This document shows positions 16,013-24,853 of a stretch of 64,000 nt of DNA, one piece after another (position 1 is the stretch's first letter; every line of letters starts with the position of its first letter). Below the pieces are notes generated by a model. It was not told the origin of the DNA. It worked only from the letters and a program-made list of their open reading frames with translations, and searched no databases. The stretch is from contig DATAWG010000099.1 in the NCBI GenBank assembly GCA_036267355.1, forward strand, positions 1 through 64,000. Direction: 5' to 3'. The DNA comes from Pirellulales bacterium (GTDB lineage: Bacteria; Planctomycetota; Planctomycetia; Pirellulales; DATAWG01). The position numbers and the translations under genes are program-made.

Positions 16013-16371
16013 ACCGGCGAACGCATTGTAGCCCGAAGCGTTAGCGAGGGACGCACGCCGCTGGACGTTCCATTTATGTGCCAGCTCAAGCGGCGCTCCA
16101 CTGGCCGACTGCGCTGGCCAGTGGCACACCGGCGAACGCCCCCTCACCCCTAGCCCCTCTCCCGCGAAGGGGGAGAGGGGAACTGGTGTGCCACCGGCGA
16201 ACGCATTGTAGCCCGAAGCGTTAGCGAGGGACGCACGCCGCTGGACGTTTCATTTGTGTGCGAGCTCAAGCGGCGCTCGCACTGGCCGACTGCGCTGGCC
16301 AGTGGCACACCGGCGAACGCCCGCCTCGCCCCTAAGCCCGCTGCCACGAAGGGGAGAGGGGAACTGGGCGT
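16012..16371. repeat. Two tandem 180-base units
   Basis: CACCGGCGAACGCATTGTAG starts at 16012 and again at 16192. Each unit contains CCCGAAGCGTTAGCGAGGGA, a CACTGGCC palindrome and a CCCTCTCCC/GGGGAGAGGGG hairpin like the MITE core. The units differ by scattered substitutions, so the duplication is not fresh. Confidence 0.75.
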
Positions 16372-16494
16372 TTCGCGTCGCGGGGATTAGTGCAGGGTTT
16401 TTGTCGTTGGCGGCAAAGTATAAGATGGAACATCCACCCAGCCCGCCTGGCCACCACGCCCCGCGCCGAACATCCCATCCCCGGCCTTACATCT

Positions 16495-17175
16495 ATGTCG
16501 AATCTTTCGATCGAGCAAGTTGCCAAGGAATATCCGACTCGGGCTGAATCGCTGCACGTACTCCGCGGCGTTTCGCTCAACCTGTCTGTGGGCGAGAATC
16601 TCGCGGTGCTCGGGCCGAGCGGCTCCGGGAAAAGCACGCTGCTCTACATCGTCGGCACGCTCGAGCAACCGACCTCGGGCACGGTGCGGCTCGACGGCCA
16701 GAATCCGTTCGACCTGAACGAACCCCGCCTGGCCGATTTCCGCAGCCGGCGAATCGGATTCGTTTTTCAAGACCATCACCTGCTGCCCCAATGCACGGTG
16801 CTTGAAAACGTGTTGCTGCCGATGTTGGCCAACAGCGGCATCGACGGCCCGGCCTCTGAGCGGGCCAAGATGTTGCTGGAGCGCGTCGGGCTTGGCAGCC
16901 GGCTCGAGCATCGGCCGGCCGAGCTTTCCGGAGGCGAGCGGCAACGCGTCGCCGTGGCCAGAGCCTTGATCCAGAAACCGGTGCTACTGTTGGCCGACGA
17001 ACCGACCGGCAATCTCGATCGCACGACGGCCCACGCGGTCGGCCAATTGCTACTCGAACTGCAGCAGCAGGAACAAACGATGCTAATCGTCGTCACGCAT
17101 AGCTTGGAATTGGCGGCACTCTTTCAACGCCGCTTGGAGCTCGATGAAGGACGGTTGAAGGAAGTGCCAAAGTAG
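16495..17175 (+). CDS. ABC transporter ATP-binding protein (LolD/MacB type)
   Basis: A 226-residue nucleotide-binding subunit. Walker A is GPSGSGKS (40-47), Q-loop FQDHH around Gln92, signature LSGGERQRVAVARAL (from 144), Walker B VLLLADEPTGNLD (163-175), switch His202 in VVTHSLE. The lengthy upstream extension of the frame is dropped in favour of the ATG at 16495, since MSNLSIEQVAKEYPTRAESL is a normal family start. It is 50 bases before a large FtsX-type permease and the two surely form one transporter: class LolCDE/MacB systems act in outer-membrane lipoprotein release or export of peptides and other amphiphiles rather than import. Substrate unknown. Confidence 0.93.
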   Translation: MSNLSIEQVAKEYPTRAESLHVLRGVSLNLSVGENLAVLGPSGSGKSTLLYIVGTLEQPTSGTVRLDGQNPFDLNEPRLADFRSRRIGFVFQDHHLLPQCTVLENVLLPMLANSGIDGPASERAKMLLERVGLGSRLEHRPAELSGGERQRVAVARALIQKPVLLLADEPTGNLDRTTAHAVGQLLLELQQQEQTMLIVVTHSLELAALFQRRLELDEGRLKEVPK

Positions 17176-17225
17176 GGGCGAGGGGCGGGGGACGAAGGAC
17201 GAGACCAGCAAGAGACCAAGCGAAT

Positions 17226-20200
17226 ATGAGCTTCTGGCGATTCATCATCGAAAGTCTTGGTCACCGGCGGCGGGTTCATATCGCCGTGGCGCTCGGGGTA
17301 ATGACCGCGACGGCCGTGCTCACCGGAGCGCTGGTGGTCGGCGATTCGATGCGCGGCAGCTTGCGGCATCTGGCCCTCGACCGGCTGCAAGGGATCGACG
17401 ACGCGCTCGTGGCGCCACGATTCTTCCGCGCCGAATTGGCCGATCAAATTGCGGCCGACGCCCGGAAAGAATCGAAGGCGCTTGCCGGCTCGGCCATGTC
17501 GGTCGAACCGGCGATCCTGCTTCAGGCAACGCTCTCCCACAGCAGCGGCTCGAACGATGCGGATCGTCGCGTGGCCGGCCGAGCGACTGTGCTCGGCGTG
17601 CGGCCGGAGTTTTGGAAAGCATTTGCCACGAGCGGCCCGGCGGTTTCCAAACCGCTCGGCGATACTGAAATCGTGCTTAATGCTCCGCTGGCGGAAAAGT
17701 TGAGTGCGAAGGTTGGAGACGAGGTGATTTTGCGGCTGCCGCGCCCCAGCGATATTCCGGCCGATAGCGCATTGGGGCGAAAAAAAGAGACGGTGAAATC
17801 GCTGCCGGCGCTGCGCGTCGTACAAATTCTCCCTGCCGATGGGCTGGGCCGGTTCGGACTCTATCCATCGCAGCAGCTTCCCGACGACGCGTTCGTGGCG
17901 CTCGGCACGTTGCAAAGCGGCCTCGATCAGCCGGGGCGAGTCGACGCGATTTTTGCCTCGGTCAATTCCGGCAATTCCGGAAATTCTGGCTCGAACGGGT
18001 CGCTGGCCGCTGGAACACGATTGCTCGCCGATTCGCTCCATCCGACGCCAGCCGACTACGGCCTGTCGATCAAGCGCACCGACGAGGGCTACTTCAATGT
18101 CACGTCGGATCGAATGCTGATCGAGGGCCCGATCGAGCAGGCTGCCGAGAAGGCGTTTGCCCCATTGCACGGCCAGCCGACCTTCACGTATCTGGCCAAC
18201 TACATCCTTGCCGGCAACGCGGGCAGCGAAGCCAAGATTCCGTACTCGACAATCACGGCGCTCGATTTGCGGACCGCACCGCCGCTGGGGCCGTTTCTGA
18301 ATTCCAGCGGCGAAACGATCCAGCCGCTCGCCGACGACGAGATCGTCCTCAACCGTTGGGCCGCCGACGACATGGCCCAGCAAGGCGTTCCGCTCAAGCC
18401 AGGCGATCCGGTGCGCATCCAATATTTTCTCCCCGATAGCCTGCACGGCCAAACGGTCGAAACGACGACCACGCTCCGCTTGAAAGCGATCGTCGAAATG
18501 TCGGGCCCGGCGGTCGATCCGAATCTCGTACCGGAATTGAAGGGCCTCACCGATCGAAAATCGATCGCCGATTGGAACCCGCCGTTTCGCTTCGATCCAT
18601 CGCGCGTTCGCACGCGTCCGCCGAACGATCAAGATGAGCGATATTGGAAGCGCTACAGGGCGCTTCCCAAGGCGTTTGTTTCGCTCGACTGCGGCCGAAA
18701 ACTTTGGGCGAGCCGCTTCGGGCAAACCACGAGCTGGCGGATTCCTGCCGCATCGGGAATGACCGCGGCGAGCCTTGCCGATCGGCTGCAAATCGATCCG
18801 GCCGCCGAGGGCTTTCGATTTCTGCCGGTGAAGCAGATCGCCATCGATGCCGCGTCGGGCACGACGCCGTTCGACGGATTGTTTCTCGGCTTCAGTTTTT
18901 TCATCATCGCCTCGGCCGTGATGCTCGTCGCACTGCTGTTCAAATTGGGGATCGACGGACAGGGGGCGGAGATCGGATTGCTGCTGGCGCTCGGCTTCAG
19001 CCGCCGCAAGGTGCGCTGGATTTTGCTCTCCGAGGGGTTGATCGTTTCGCTGGTTGGCGGCGTTGTGGGCGTGGTCGGAGGAGTGCTTTACGCGTGGCTG
19101 ATGCTGGTCGGCTTGCAGACGGTGTGGCTGGCGGCGGTGGTGACGCCGTTTCTGCATTTGTACGTCACGCCCCTGAGCTTGCTGGAAGGGTTTGCGATCG
19201 GCGTTTTGGTTTCGCTGGCGACGATCGCCTGGTCGCTACGGCAGTTGCGAAAAGTGACTGTGCGGCGATTGATTGCCGGCGAGACGAATCCGCCGGTCGA
19301 AATCGTGCGGTCCAAGGGCGAATTGCCGGCGCCCGAGGAGGCCGACGGAGAAGACGAACTTTCGGTTTCGCCGCGGGAAGCCGCGTGGTGGCGGGGAAAG
19401 TTTGCGCCGGTCGCGCGGCATTATCGCCGCTGGCGTCCGACGAGTTGGCCGCGAACGCTCGGCTGGGCGGGGCTTGCGCTGGCGCTGCTCATGGCGCTAT
19501 TGGCGATCGTGATGCAATTGAGCACACGCGAGGCACAAGCCGAAACTTTCTTCTCGAGTGCGTCGCTGGTGCTGATCTCCGAGATGCTATTGATCTGGGA
19601 CCGGCTGCGCACCGATCGCGGCTCGACGCTCGTCTCTGCCGGTCGCGGGGCGCTCATGCGGCTCGCGGTGCGCAATGCGGCGCGGCATCCGGTGCGGAGC
19701 ACGCTGACGATCGGCCTGATGGCGGCGGCGACGTTTTTGATCGTTTCGATGAGCGCGTTTCATCTCGAGCCGCCGGCGCACGGGGCGCGGTTCGCTAGCG
19801 GCGACGGCGGATTTTCGCTCTATGCCCAAACCGATTTGCCGATCTATCAGAATTTGAACACGCCCGACGGCCGCGCCGACCTGGGCTTCGACGAGAAGGC
19901 CGACTCGCTGCTGGCGAAATGCCAGATTGTTTCCATGCGGGTTCATTCCGGCGATGATGCGAGTTGCTTGAACTTGTTTCAACCGCGGCAGCCGCGCGTG
20001 TTGGGCGTCTCGCAGGCGATGATCGATCGAGGCGGGTTTGCATGGTCGGCGTCGGCGGCGCGCACGGCGGAAGAGGAAAAGAATCCGTGGCTGCTGCTCG
20101 ATCCGAAAGGTCGAACGTCGCCCAATCGATCGCGGAATGCGCTCGACTCTGAAAGCGACTTGGGAGGCCGAGCGCCGGTGGTGCTCGATGAAACGACGGC

Positions 20201-20888
20201 CCTCTACAGCCTGCATCTCGACGGCGTCGGCAGCACGTTCGACATCACGGCCGAGGACGGCCAAACCGTGCCGCTGGTGGTCGTGGGATTGCTGCAAAAT
20301 AGCTTGTTTCAGGGCGACGTGCTGATGTCGGAAGCGGCGCTGCTGCGCTATTTTCCGGGCACGAGCGGCTATCGGTTTTTTTTGATCGACACGCGCGACG
20401 TGTCGAAGGCCGAGGCGCGCGGGGCGTTGGAAAGCGGTTTGGACGATTTCGGCTTCGACGCGGAGCCCACCGCCGATCTGTTGGCCGCATTCATGTCGGT
20501 GCAAAATACGTATCTCTCCACGTTCCAAAGCCTGGGCGGTTTGGGGTTGCTCTTGGGAACGATCGGGCTGGCGGTGGTGCAGTTGCGGAGCGTTTTCGAG
20601 CGCCGCGGCGAACTGGCCTTGTTGCGGGCCGCCGGATTCCGCCGCCGCCGGCTCGCGGCGATGGTGATGTGGGAGAACGCGGCGCTGTTGATCGGCGGCT
20701 TGGGGGCGGGCGTACTGGCGGCCGTGGTGGCGATCGCGGCCCAGCTTTTCGCCGGCAGCGCCGCGATTCCGTGGGTCGAACTCTTGGCCACGCTGGTGTT
20801 GGTGTTGGTCGTCGGCCTGGCGGCGGGGATGATCGCCGTGCGGGCAACCTTGCGAGCGCCGTTGATTCCTGCCCTGCGGGGCGATTAG
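17226..20888 (+). CDS. FtsX-like ABC transporter permease, duplicated form
   Basis: A 1220-residue inner-membrane protein. One N-terminal helix (about 18-38) is followed by a large periplasmic domain (about 40-545), an FtsX helical bundle (about 550-680, with GAEIGLLLALGFSRRKVRWI), more helices at about 743-765 and 820-840, a second periplasmic domain (about 845-1095) and a C-terminal FtsX bundle (about 1098-1215, with GELALLRAAGFRRRRLAAMV). The GLLLALGFSRRK/LALLRAAGFRRR loops are the coupling segments for the ATPase. The arrangement is two FtsX units in one chain, so a homodimer is not needed to form the pore. It is encoded directly after its ATPase. No MacA-like adaptor or TolC is adjacent. 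Confidence 0.92.
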   Translation: MSFWRFIIESLGHRRRVHIAVALGVMTATAVLTGALVVGDSMRGSLRHLALDRLQGIDDALVAPRFFRAELADQIAADARKESKALAGSAMSVEPAILLQATLSHSSGSNDADRRVAGRATVLGVRPEFWKAFATSGPAVSKPLGDTEIVLNAPLAEKLSAKVGDEVILRLPRPSDIPADSALGRKKETVKSLPALRVVQILPADGLGRFGLYPSQQLPDDAFVALGTLQSGLDQPGRVDAIFASVNSGNSGNSGSNGSLAAGTRLLADSLHPTPADYGLSIKRTDEGYFNVTSDRMLIEGPIEQAAEKAFAPLHGQPTFTYLANYILAGNAGSEAKIPYSTITALDLRTAPPLGPFLNSSGETIQPLADDEIVLNRWAADDMAQQGVPLKPGDPVRIQYFLPDSLHGQTVETTTTLRLKAIVEMSGPAVDPNLVPELKGLTDRKSIADWNPPFRFDPSRVRTRPPNDQDERYWKRYRALPKAFVSLDCGRKLWASRFGQTTSWRIPAASGMTAASLADRLQIDPAAEGFRFLPVKQIAIDAASGTTPFDGLFLGFSFFIIASAVMLVALLFKLGIDGQGAEIGLLLALGFSRRKVRWILLSEGLIVSLVGGVVGVVGGVLYAWLMLVGLQTVWLAAVVTPFLHLYVTPLSLLEGFAIGVLVSLATIAWSLRQLRKVTVRRLIAGETNPPVEIVRSKGELPAPEEADGEDELSVSPREAAWWRGKFAPVARHYRRWRPTSWPRTLGWAGLALALLMALLAIVMQLSTREAQAETFFSSASLVLISEMLLIWDRLRTDRGSTLVSAGRGALMRLAVRNAARHPVRSTLTIGLMAAATFLIVSMSAFHLEPPAHGARFASGDGGFSLYAQTDLPIYQNLNTPDGRADLGFDEKADSLLAKCQIVSMRVHSGDDASCLNLFQPRQPRVLGVSQAMIDRGGFAWSASAARTAEEEKNPWLLLDPKGRTSPNRSRNALDSESDLGGRAPVVLDETTALYSLHLDGVGSTFDITAEDGQTVPLVVVGLLQNSLFQGDVLMSEAALLRYFPGTSGYRFFLIDTRDVSKAEARGALESGLDDFGFDAEPTADLLAAFMSVQNTYLSTFQSLGGLGLLLGTIGLAVVQLRSVFERRGELALLRAAGFRRRRLAAMVMWENAALLIGGLGAGVLAAVVAIAAQLFAGSAAIPWVELLATLVLVLVVGLAAGMIAVRATLRAPLIPALRGD

Positions 20889-20965
20889 GCGGGAGCAAGA
20901 ATATCGTCGAGCGGCGGTTCTCCCTCGCCGGCGCTTCGGGCTAGTGTGGGGCATGCGGCACACAA

Positions 20966-20986
20966 GCCCGAAGCGTCAGCGAGGAG
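20966..20986 (+). repeat. CCCGAAGCGTCAGCGAGG dispersed repeat
   Basis: One copy of the REP-like 20-mer between the permease gene and the next gene. Other copies: 16031-16051, 16211-16231, 50360-50380, 58732-58752 (reverse strand), and one interrupted copy at 57427-57546. Confidence 0.65.
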
Positions 20987-21115
20987 GGCCCCGCCCGAAC
21001 GGCGTCCGCTGTTTCCACTCCCATCGCAATCGGCGATGTGCTAGGGTATGGGAATTCGATCGTTGCCCGCCTCGGAAGAATCCCGCCTCGCATCGCTTTG
21101 GAGCCATGTTTCGCC

Positions 21116-22147
21116 ATGAAGAGTTTTTTCAACGTCGTGTTGTTCATCGTGGTGGCGATTGTCAGTTGGGGCGTGTACGGTCCGATGTTGGGATCGGGCA
21201 CGGCCGCAATGAACCACAGCGCGTGGCGGCCGTTCATGTGCGTCGGCCTCGCGTATTTCGTGATCGCCGTGGTCGCACCGCTGTTGCTGATGCAGCTGTT
21301 TGGCGAAAAGGGGCATTGGTCGGCGAAGGGCGTGATTTGGAGCATGATTGCCGGGGCATGCGGCGCGGTGGGCGCGGTGGGCGTCATTCTTGCGGCAAAG
21401 AACGGCGGGAGGGCGAGCATGATTTATGTCATGCCGCTTGTGTTCGGCGGCGCGCCCGTAGTGAACACGTTTGTCACGATCTTCCTGGCCAAAACGTACA
21501 AGCAAATCGGGCCGGCGTTTTATGCCGGCCTCATACTCGTCATCGCTGGATCGGTTACGGTGCTGTTGACCGCGCCGCGCGGCGGGAGCGCGGGACTCGT
21601 CCTGACCGCGTCGCAGCTTGCACTGGTGTGCGTTTTCACGGCCATGACGGCCATTTCGTTCGGGTGTTACGGGCCGACGCTGCACAAGGGGCAGGTGGCG
21701 ATGGCCGGAAGCCGGCTCCGGCCGTTTCTCTGTGTCGGGATCGCCTATTTCCTCGTCGCGGTGTTAGTGCCCGGCATCTTGTTGGGCGCAGGGGCCGAAT
21801 CCGGCCAGTCGTGGAATCTATCCGGAACAGCTTGGAGCCTCGGCGGCGGAGCAGCCGGAGCGATCGGCGCGCTGGGTGTGATCATGGCGTTCAATTTGGG
21901 CGGTAAACCCCTGTACGTCATGCCGCTGGTGTTCGGCGGTGCGCCGGTCGTGAACACATTCGTCGAGGTAGCGCGCAATTCGGCCTGGGAACACATCGGG
22001 CCGCTGTTCTACGCCGGCTTGATCGTGACGGCAGCCGGCGCCGTGACGGTGCTGGTGTTCGCTCCGCGCTCGCATGGTCCGGCGCACGCACCAGCGGTGG
22101 CCGATGCGCCGCCGCACAAGGTTGAGACGAAGGCGAGGTCGGTTTAA
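21116..22147 (+). CDS. Internally duplicated multi-helix membrane protein
   Basis: A 343-residue integral membrane protein of unknown function. Start chosen at ATG 21116 (MKSFFNVVLFIVVAIVSWGV), with GGAG 11 bases upstream; the longer frame begins in repeat DNA. It consists of two homologous halves of about 165 residues. Shared landmarks in order: W/FG-x-YGP-x-L, RPF-x-CVG-x-AYF, a V-x-P-x-LL loop, G-x-x-W-S-x-x-x-G-x-x-GA-x-GA-x-GVI, then the nearly identical YVMPLVFGGAPVVNTFV, then IGP-x-FYAGLI and G-x-VTVL. Each half should have about five helices. This inverted- or parallel-repeat architecture is typical of transporters (drug/metabolite-transporter-like), but no substrate motif is recognised. 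Confidence 0.8.
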   Translation: MKSFFNVVLFIVVAIVSWGVYGPMLGSGTAAMNHSAWRPFMCVGLAYFVIAVVAPLLLMQLFGEKGHWSAKGVIWSMIAGACGAVGAVGVILAAKNGGRASMIYVMPLVFGGAPVVNTFVTIFLAKTYKQIGPAFYAGLILVIAGSVTVLLTAPRGGSAGLVLTASQLALVCVFTAMTAISFGCYGPTLHKGQVAMAGSRLRPFLCVGIAYFLVAVLVPGILLGAGAESGQSWNLSGTAWSLGGGAAGAIGALGVIMAFNLGGKPLYVMPLVFGGAPVVNTFVEVARNSAWEHIGPLFYAGLIVTAAGAVTVLVFAPRSHGPAHAPAVADAPPHKVETKARSV

Positions 22148-22482
22148 GAGGCCGTCGGCCGGAAAGGCCGATTCTGCCAGCCCAGGCCGGAGCCGCGTGT
22201 GCGGCGGAGGCCTGGATTGACGGCGCCTGCCACCCGCCGGCCCTGTATGGGCCGTTCAATTGGCGACGCGATTGTGAGCGGCCCTTTCAGGGCCACGCAA
22301 CCCGTCGCATCACATTCCCAAGGCTACGTCGCTCGCGCGGCTCCGCCCTGGGCTGACGGCATGAGCCCTTCAGGCTCAAATCTCTGCGGACTACTTCTAA
22401 TGCAGATTCGCTTTCAAGCGATTCGGCGCGACGCACCACTTCAGCCGATCTAACGGCAACCCCTTGCGTATCACGCGCAATC
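22148..22482. other. Intergenic region between convergent genes
   Basis: No gene seen. It contains several short palindromes (GGCCCTTTCAGGGCC at about 22281, TGAGCCCTTCAGGCTCA at about 22363, and a GGCCGTCGGCCGGAAAGGCC cluster right after the membrane-protein stop), any of which could serve as terminators for the two converging transcripts. Similar sequences are common intergenic repeats in planctomycetes. Confidence 0.45.
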
Positions 22483-24660
22483 TCACCGGGTCGGCTTTTC
22501 GCCGGGGGCGAGCGCCGGCCATTGGGCGTCGCCGCCGAGCCAGCCGGCCGCGGCCGCCGGTTGATAGGCGTGGCAACAGGGCAATGGACAGAGGGCCGCC
22601 AGATCGGGCACCGGCGGCAGATTCTGTGGATCGCCCATGTGGAACAAATCTTCGGCCTCGAGCAGGCTGCCCATATCGACGACCGCTTGCCATAGGGTGC
22701 CCAACTGCGTGACGTACGACGTGATCGTCGTGGCCAGCGTTTGCTGCGCCGTCACGACATCGGCAAATGCCACCACGTCGGGCTCGGTTTGGTGCCGCTG
22801 ATACGCCCCGCGATACGCCTGCACCTGATCCGGCAGCATCCATTTGCGGTAGATCTCGATCACCTTCATGTTGTCTTGATAGCGCTCGTAGGCATCGGCG
22901 AGCCGGCTGGTGAGGTCGTCGCGGGCGAAGTGGGGGCCTTCCGAAGCTTTGGTCACCGCTGCCTCGGCGGCCATGATGTTGCCTTGGTTGTGGTCCCACA
23001 ATGGAAGTGGCCCGCCGAGCTGCACGCCGACGATCGTGCCGAAGGGCGGCGTGGTGTAATCGCGCTCGACGACAACGTGGGCATCTAGATCAGGGATCCG
23101 ATTCACTTGCGCCAGCCGGAGATTGATCTGGGACTGATGAAGCGTGTTCTCGGCCGTTAGCACGTCGGAGTTCGTCGCCAGGATATGGGCCAAGGCCGCG
23201 TCGTATCGCACCAGCGGCACCGGAGCATCGACTCGGCCGGCGAGCGGGGCCGGCGGCATTCCTGGCACACCCATCGCCGCCGCCAATTGCTTCCAAGCCG
23301 AGACGTAACGATTTCGGGCCTGCACCAGCGAAGCGCGGGCTTGATAGGCCAACACACGTAGCTGCAACGGCTCATAAGCCGCGGCTTGGCCCCCTTTGAC
23401 CATATCGACCTGAACGTTGTAGGCTTCGTCGGAGAATCGGGCCAGCGCGTGGCTGACGCGGACATTTTCCTCGGCCACGAGCGTGGAAAAATACGCCCCG
23501 CGCACTTTCGCAGCCAAGCCCGACTGTGCCTTGCGCAGCGCGACCTGAGCGTTGGCGACGTCCATTTCTGCCGCGGCTTTGGCCAATTGGAGTTTGCCGC
23601 CGGTCTTGATTGTTTGATCGACAAACCCGCCTTGCTGGCCGGCCGTGAGCCCCTGTCCGACGTCGTCCGATTCATAGCCCACCGTGGGATTTGGGTACAA
23701 GCCCGCCTGAATCATGGCCCCTTCCGCGCTGCGCACGTTGGCCATCGCCTGGCGCAGGTCGGGGCTATATTGGCGGGCCATCTGTTCCAGATCGTCAAGC
23801 GTGAGCGGCGTTCCTTGCGGCAATGCCGTCGCCTGATACTCGGCGCCCAGCGGCGGCAGCGGCGGGAACAATTTGGCGACCGCCGCGGCACGCTCCGCCG
23901 CATGCTCGCGATCGAGCGGCGGCAGGCGAATCTGCGGCGCGTTGGCGCCCGGCAATTCGGGAGGAACCTCGAGCCGCCGCGGATGCGGCGCGGGAATCGG
24001 TTCCGCGGCGGGGGCGCCTGCGGCGGCCAATTGCACGTTTTCCAATGGAATGGCGGGAGGGCCAATCGCGGGCGGAGCATCGACCGCAGCCGACGCTTGA
24101 CGCACGGGTTCGGCCGGCTCGCGGCCGGTCGCGGTCGCCGTGATGGAAAGATCCGATACCATCGGCGGCAATGCGACGATTTGCGGATTGCCTGGCGTTT
24201 GCGGATCGGGAAGACTTTGCCGGCGCGTGGCAGCTTGCATTGCCGTCTGGCGTTCGGCGCCAAACGAAACCACCACCGACCTGAGCGCCGTTGTCCGCAC
24301 GGTCGTGGAGGCAGCGGTGGGCGGCGAAACGACCATCGATTGCGGAGCGCGCGGCGGCATTGCTTCGATGCCCGGCCACATCGTCGCGGCGGCCGTTGCG
24401 GGGGGCGGAGCGCTCCCAGTCGCCGAAGGTTGCGGGCCGTTCGTTCGAGCAATGGCCGGCCCCGTGAGGCTGTTCAGCCGCGGGTCGGTGGGCGACGAAA
24501 CCCAGTAGGGTATCGTGGCTGGCGGCGGCAGGCAGGCCGTCGGGCAAGACAGCGGCTGAGCGGCCGATCCATTGCCCGCTTTGTCGCTCCAGCAACCGGC
24601 GGCCGACAGCGTAAGCGCCAAGCAGCCGAACAGGCAATTGCGCGCGGTCGATCCTGACAT
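22483..24660 (-). CDS. TolC/CusC-family outer-membrane efflux lipoprotein
   Basis: A 725-residue outer-membrane channel. The signal peptide ends in a lipobox (LALTLSAAGC), so it is likely lipid-anchored. Residues about 30-300 are Ala/Pro-rich low complexity, an extension that makes it longer than the usual 450-500. The channel region (about 300-690) has two OEP repeats of long coiled helices: LEQMARQYSPDLRQAMANVR with NPTVGYE, then LHQSQINLRLAQVNRIPDLD and LADAYERYQDNMKVIEIYR. It is the last gene of the adaptor-pump-channel operon on the minus strand, 193 bases after the pump gene. The partner set and the heavy-metal subtype of the pump suggest export of metal ions, which is inferred. Confidence 0.9.
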   Translation of the reverse strand: MSGSTARNCLFGCLALTLSAAGCWSDKAGNGSAAQPLSCPTACLPPPATIPYWVSSPTDPRLNSLTGPAIARTNGPQPSATGSAPPPATAAATMWPGIEAMPPRAPQSMVVSPPTAASTTVRTTALRSVVVSFGAERQTAMQAATRRQSLPDPQTPGNPQIVALPPMVSDLSITATATGREPAEPVRQASAAVDAPPAIGPPAIPLENVQLAAAGAPAAEPIPAPHPRRLEVPPELPGANAPQIRLPPLDREHAAERAAAVAKLFPPLPPLGAEYQATALPQGTPLTLDDLEQMARQYSPDLRQAMANVRSAEGAMIQAGLYPNPTVGYESDDVGQGLTAGQQGGFVDQTIKTGGKLQLAKAAAEMDVANAQVALRKAQSGLAAKVRGAYFSTLVAEENVRVSHALARFSDEAYNVQVDMVKGGQAAAYEPLQLRVLAYQARASLVQARNRYVSAWKQLAAAMGVPGMPPAPLAGRVDAPVPLVRYDAALAHILATNSDVLTAENTLHQSQINLRLAQVNRIPDLDAHVVVERDYTTPPFGTIVGVQLGGPLPLWDHNQGNIMAAEAAVTKASEGPHFARDDLTSRLADAYERYQDNMKVIEIYRKWMLPDQVQAYRGAYQRHQTEPDVVAFADVVTAQQTLATTITSYVTQLGTLWQAVVDMGSLLEAEDLFHMGDPQNLPPVPDLAALCPLPCCHAYQPAAAAGWLGGDAQWPALAPGEKPTR

Positions 24661-24853
24661 TGCGGATTACTCTGTTTGGACCGCCCCGACCGCTAGCACA
24701 ATACGCATGGATTGACGTTACGACCCGTGCAAAAGTATCGACCGGGCGCGAACCGCAGCATGCGAATCGCTGGAGCATCCCGTCGATCCGTTACCGCAGG
24801 AAGAAACCGATCGTTCGGTAAGGTTTGCGCGGGTGGAAGAGACGGCTGGAAAG

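Noticed and set aside
15656-16371. CRISPR array
   Set aside because: Repeats are long, palindromic, only two copies each and without regular 30-40 base spacers; no cas genes nearby.
17124-19157. 677-codon minus-strand frame
   Set aside because: Arg/Gln/His-rich shadow of the FtsX permease.
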